Part shown: piece by piece, positions 61,593-64,000 of the stretch | Layout of the letters: each line of letters opens with the position of its first letter | How positions within the stretch are numbered: the stretch's first letter is position 1 | Assembly: GCF_000006445.2 (NCBI RefSeq) | Contig: NC_006048.2 | Coordinates: forward strand, 620,001-684,000 | DNA: 64,000 nucleotides | Reading direction: 5' to 3' | Source: Debaryomyces hansenii CBS767 | Taxonomy: Eukaryota; Ascomycota; Pichiomycetes; Serinales; Debaryomycetaceae | Translations under genes and position numbers: made by a program | Notes under the pieces: model-generated | Told to the model about the DNA's origin: nothing | Databases searched by the model: none | The model's input: the letters and a program-made list of their open reading frames with translations, nothing else

Positions 61593-62721
61593 ATGGTATG
61601 TATATTAACTGAATACAGTGTAACACGAGCTTATCATAGAGAGCGTATTCGCAATACCTTTATGACTTGAGTATGAGTTTCTACAAGCTTTTTTTTTGAT
61701 CTCAAATACTAACCTTCAGGCTAACGAAACGGAGAAGTATCCGATAAATATCCAGAAGCTATTTGCAGTAAAACCACCCCTTGTGTATAAGACGCCGCTA
61801 GATTACCCCGCTGAATCAAGATGCACCAATCATATAACATCCGTAAGTTCATTTAGAAATCAATGGCAGCAATATGTGGATGATCTAGTTGAAGCAGAGA
61901 AAAACCAACCGCCACCGATAGAGACAATTCAACAGGTACAAATAAGGGAAAAGGGGCGTAAGAAACAGGAATTACAAAAATCATATCAACTACAATTGAA
62001 CGAGTGGAACGACCCTGAGTTGTTACAGAAAAATGAACAGGAATTCATGAAGGATCCATTCAAGACGGTTTTTATTTCCAGATTGGACTATTTGTTGACA
62101 GAGTTGGACATATCAAAGAACTTTAGTAAGTATGGTGTCATTGAATCCATAACTATTGTAAGAGACAAGAAACTGGGTAAATCACGGGGCTATGGGTTTG
62201 TAGTTTTTGAACGAGACGAGGACGCCAAAGGTTGCATTAAGGAATTAGCCCCCACCGGGTTGAAAATCCCCGTCGAAAATAAACCTTTCACTAGAACTAT
62301 ACTCGTGGATATGGAAAGAGGTAGACTAGTAAGAAACTGGAAACCTAGAAGGTTAGGTGGAGGATTAGGGGGAAGACATTATACGAGACCAAGTCCTACT
62401 CTCTCCAATAATGCCTCAGCAGCAGCATCAGGTAGAAGATTGCATCTATCAAGCAATCCATACCAAAGCACCCCGCTGCAACCATCACACCTGTCTACAA
62501 GGTATGCTCCTAGGCCTAGCGCCCCTCGACCTATGGTTGAGAATAGACAGCCACGTCCAGCCGCGTATGGTTCTTACAATAGTCTGGTTGAAAACAACGA
62601 ATCGGTTCGTGACAAATATGCTAAGTATTCGAGCAACAACGATTCAAACTCCTCTAGTTATCGCTCGCCTAGAACATCGGGCCAAAATAGGTCCATTAGA
62701 AGCATTCGACAACGAGAATGA
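61593..62721 (+). CDS. SNP1: U1 snRNP 70K protein, spliced
   Basis: 334 residues in two exons: 61593-61595 (the ATG alone) and 61720-62721. U1-70K binds stem-loop 1 of U1 snRNA during 5' splice site recognition. The joined start reads MANETEKYPINIQKLFAVKPPL and fits the U1-70K N-terminus (KYPDDVSRLFKPRPPLSYK in Saccharomyces). The RRM covers about 105-195 (RNP2 VFISRL, RNP1 RGYGFVVF), followed by the family signature WKPRRLGGGLGGRHY. The C-terminal tail is Arg/Ser/Pro-rich. Without splicing the frame from this ATG ends within 26 codons. Confidence 0.94.
61596..61719 (+). other. Spliceosomal intron of SNP1
   Basis: 124 bases directly after the ATG: donor GTATGT, T-rich tract at 61689-61698, branch point TACTAAC at 61707-61713, acceptor TTCAG at 61715-61719. 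Confidence 0.93.
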
Positions 62722-62884
62722 TCTTCCTATGGCATCAAATAATTCTTGTATAATAGTAAAATCATAATACGCACTAACCTGTAAATTTTGTAAAAGACAC
62801 AATTCTCGATTCTATATGAGCTATTATTTATTTGCTATACTGAAGAACATTTAACTCTAATAAGTACTGAAGTATAGAATAAAG

Positions 62885-64000
62885 ATGTCAAATGATACCT
62901 CTAACAAGAGAAAGTTAGAGGAAGAAGATCTCAGCGACAACAAAAAAGTGAGACAGGAAAGTCCCGATTCTGTAGTTGACGATTTGAATTATTTGAAAGA
63001 GAGCATCAAGCAAGAAATATTCAAGACGTTTGAAGACAGGTTTAATAGGTTAGAGAATGAAATCATACAATTGAAATCTACTTCTAAAGATGATTCTGGT
63101 ACTTTATCTGAAAGGACTGCGAACGAGGGATCTGTCGATACGCCTCCTGATGAAGCCAGTCTTAAAGTTTCCTCAGGTGTACCTAAATTGCATCCTTTGA
63201 ATCCTACAGTTGGTGAATTGCCCAAATCGAATTCAAATCCATTTAATGAAATTAAGGGTTTCAAATCGATGGAGAGTAATGAAAAATCTACCGACCCCAA
63301 ACCATCTAAACATACTTTTGGGGGAAGCTCATTCAAAATCAATACGCCCATGAATTCATTTGTGTCGAATGCCAATCCAGCCGATACTCCTACTGCTCCA
63401 AATACTGCTCAATCATCTCCTCAACATGTTTTTGGTGCCACAAGTTCATTTGGAAGCGCTTCTGCTTTTGACGTCGCAAAAAGCAAGAAGAATGTTTTCG
63501 AAGCTTTACCATCAAAGACTACAAACGAGATTTCAAAATCTCCTAGTGCTGAAATTTCCAAGAGCAATTCGTCATCAGTGACATCTTCTTTTGGCTCTGG
63601 TACATTTGGAGGCAACACAAAATTTAACAACGCATTTCAGAATTCTTTGAAGAAGAAATCATTTTTAGATGATAAAGCAAATAAGGATGGTAAAACTGAA
63701 GAAACAGCTGACACGGGAAACACCGCCAAAGAAAAGACTCCGACTACACAACAATATAAGCAGGTTGATTTGACTCCAGTTGGAGAAATCAGAACTGGAG
63801 AAGAGAATGAAAAATCCCATTTCACATCCACAGCTAAAATATTCGAATTAAATTTAACTAAAATTTCCGACGGATGGAAAGAAAGAGGTTTAGGTAGGTT
63901 GCATTTGAATCAATCCCTTGATGACCCACAAAAAGTGAGATTGGTCATGAGATCTCAAGGATTGCTCAGAGTTGTCTTGAACATGAAAGTGACTTCCGAT
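62885..64000 (+). CDS. YRB2: Nuclear Ran-binding protein Yrb2 (5' part)
   Basis: 372 codons without stop to the window edge, so the C-terminus is missing. Start AAAGATGTCA. The N-terminus has a KRK nuclear signal and a short coiled segment (LKESIKQEIFKTFEDRF). The middle has FG-type motifs (TFGGSSF, VFGATSSFGS, SSFGSGTFGG). A Ran-binding domain begins at about 300 (VDLTPVGEIRTGEENE, KIFELNLTKISDGWKERGLG, VRLVMRSQGLLRVVLN). FG repeats plus one C-terminal RanBD is the layout of Yrb2/RanBP3, a cofactor of Crm1-dependent nuclear export, rather than Yrb1, which has no FG part. Confidence 0.92.
   Translation, partial: MSNDTSNKRKLEEEDLSDNKKVRQESPDSVVDDLNYLKESIKQEIFKTFEDRFNRLENEIIQLKSTSKDDSGTLSERTANEGSVDTPPDEASLKVSSGVPKLHPLNPTVGELPKSNSNPFNEIKGFKSMESNEKSTDPKPSKHTFGGSSFKINTPMNSFVSNANPADTPTAPNTAQSSPQHVFGATSSFGSASAFDVAKSKKNVFEALPSKTTNEISKSPSAEISKSNSSSVTSSFGSGTFGGNTKFNNAFQNSLKKKSFLDDKANKDGKTEETADTGNTAKEKTPTTQQYKQVDLTPVGEIRTGEENEKSHFTSTAKIFELNLTKISDGWKERGLGRLHLNQSLDDPQKVRLVMRSQGLLRVVLNMKVTSD

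Overview
The window is nuclear chromosomal DNA from a budding yeast of the CUG-Ser (CTG) clade, most likely Debaryomyces or a close relative. The evidence is gene-dense AT-rich DNA with short intergenic gaps, rare introns of yeast type (GTATGT, TACTAAC, YAG), an intron-bearing tRNA-Pro, and a nuclear gene for a respiratory complex I subunit that Saccharomyces lacks. A CTG codon in URA5 falls where Saccharomyces Ura5 has serine, and one in SEC4 falls at a solvent-exposed polar position. The species is not settled by the sequence alone.

Layout. 1-7100: 3' part of an M20 metallopeptidase, a WKF-domain nucleolar-type protein, CAND1/TIP120 and a small membrane protein. 7450-19100: tRNA-Pro(UGG), LYS4, RCE1, ZDS1, SCS7, RRN9, URA5. 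19187-33902: SEC65, CDC4, cytosolic leucyl-tRNA synthetase CDC60, PRP24 with its HAT domain, TMA23, MDM1. 34096-42840: a tandem pair of WW-domain genes (WWM1-like), complex I NDUFA5 homologue, SEC4, FRS1, MIL1. 42841-43992: a gene-poor gap that holds a strongly structured candidate non-coding RNA on the minus strand. 43993-49759: BMT6, HST2 and RQC2/TAE2 (spliced). 50271-56104: two tandem secreted acid phosphatases, URE2 and a class I glutamine amidotransferase. 56207-64000: a large coiled-coil protein with RAMSL repeats, a soluble MAPR-type protein, SNP1 (U1-70K, spliced) and the 5' part of YRB2.

The genes are ordinary monocistronic units. Shared control is visible in places: perfect Gcn4 sites (TGAGTCA) lie within about 125 bp of LYS4, CDC60 and FRS1; CACGTG E-boxes lie before SEC65, the NDUFA5 gene, the second WW gene and between HST2 and RQC2; Pho4-type sites precede the second acid phosphatase only. 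Two genes have first exons of one or two codons, so their true start codons are missed by plain ORF calling. No transposon, virus, CRISPR-like or other mobile system was seen, and no clearly novel multi-gene system. The most interesting unexplained element is the structured RNA near 43.3-43.8 kb.
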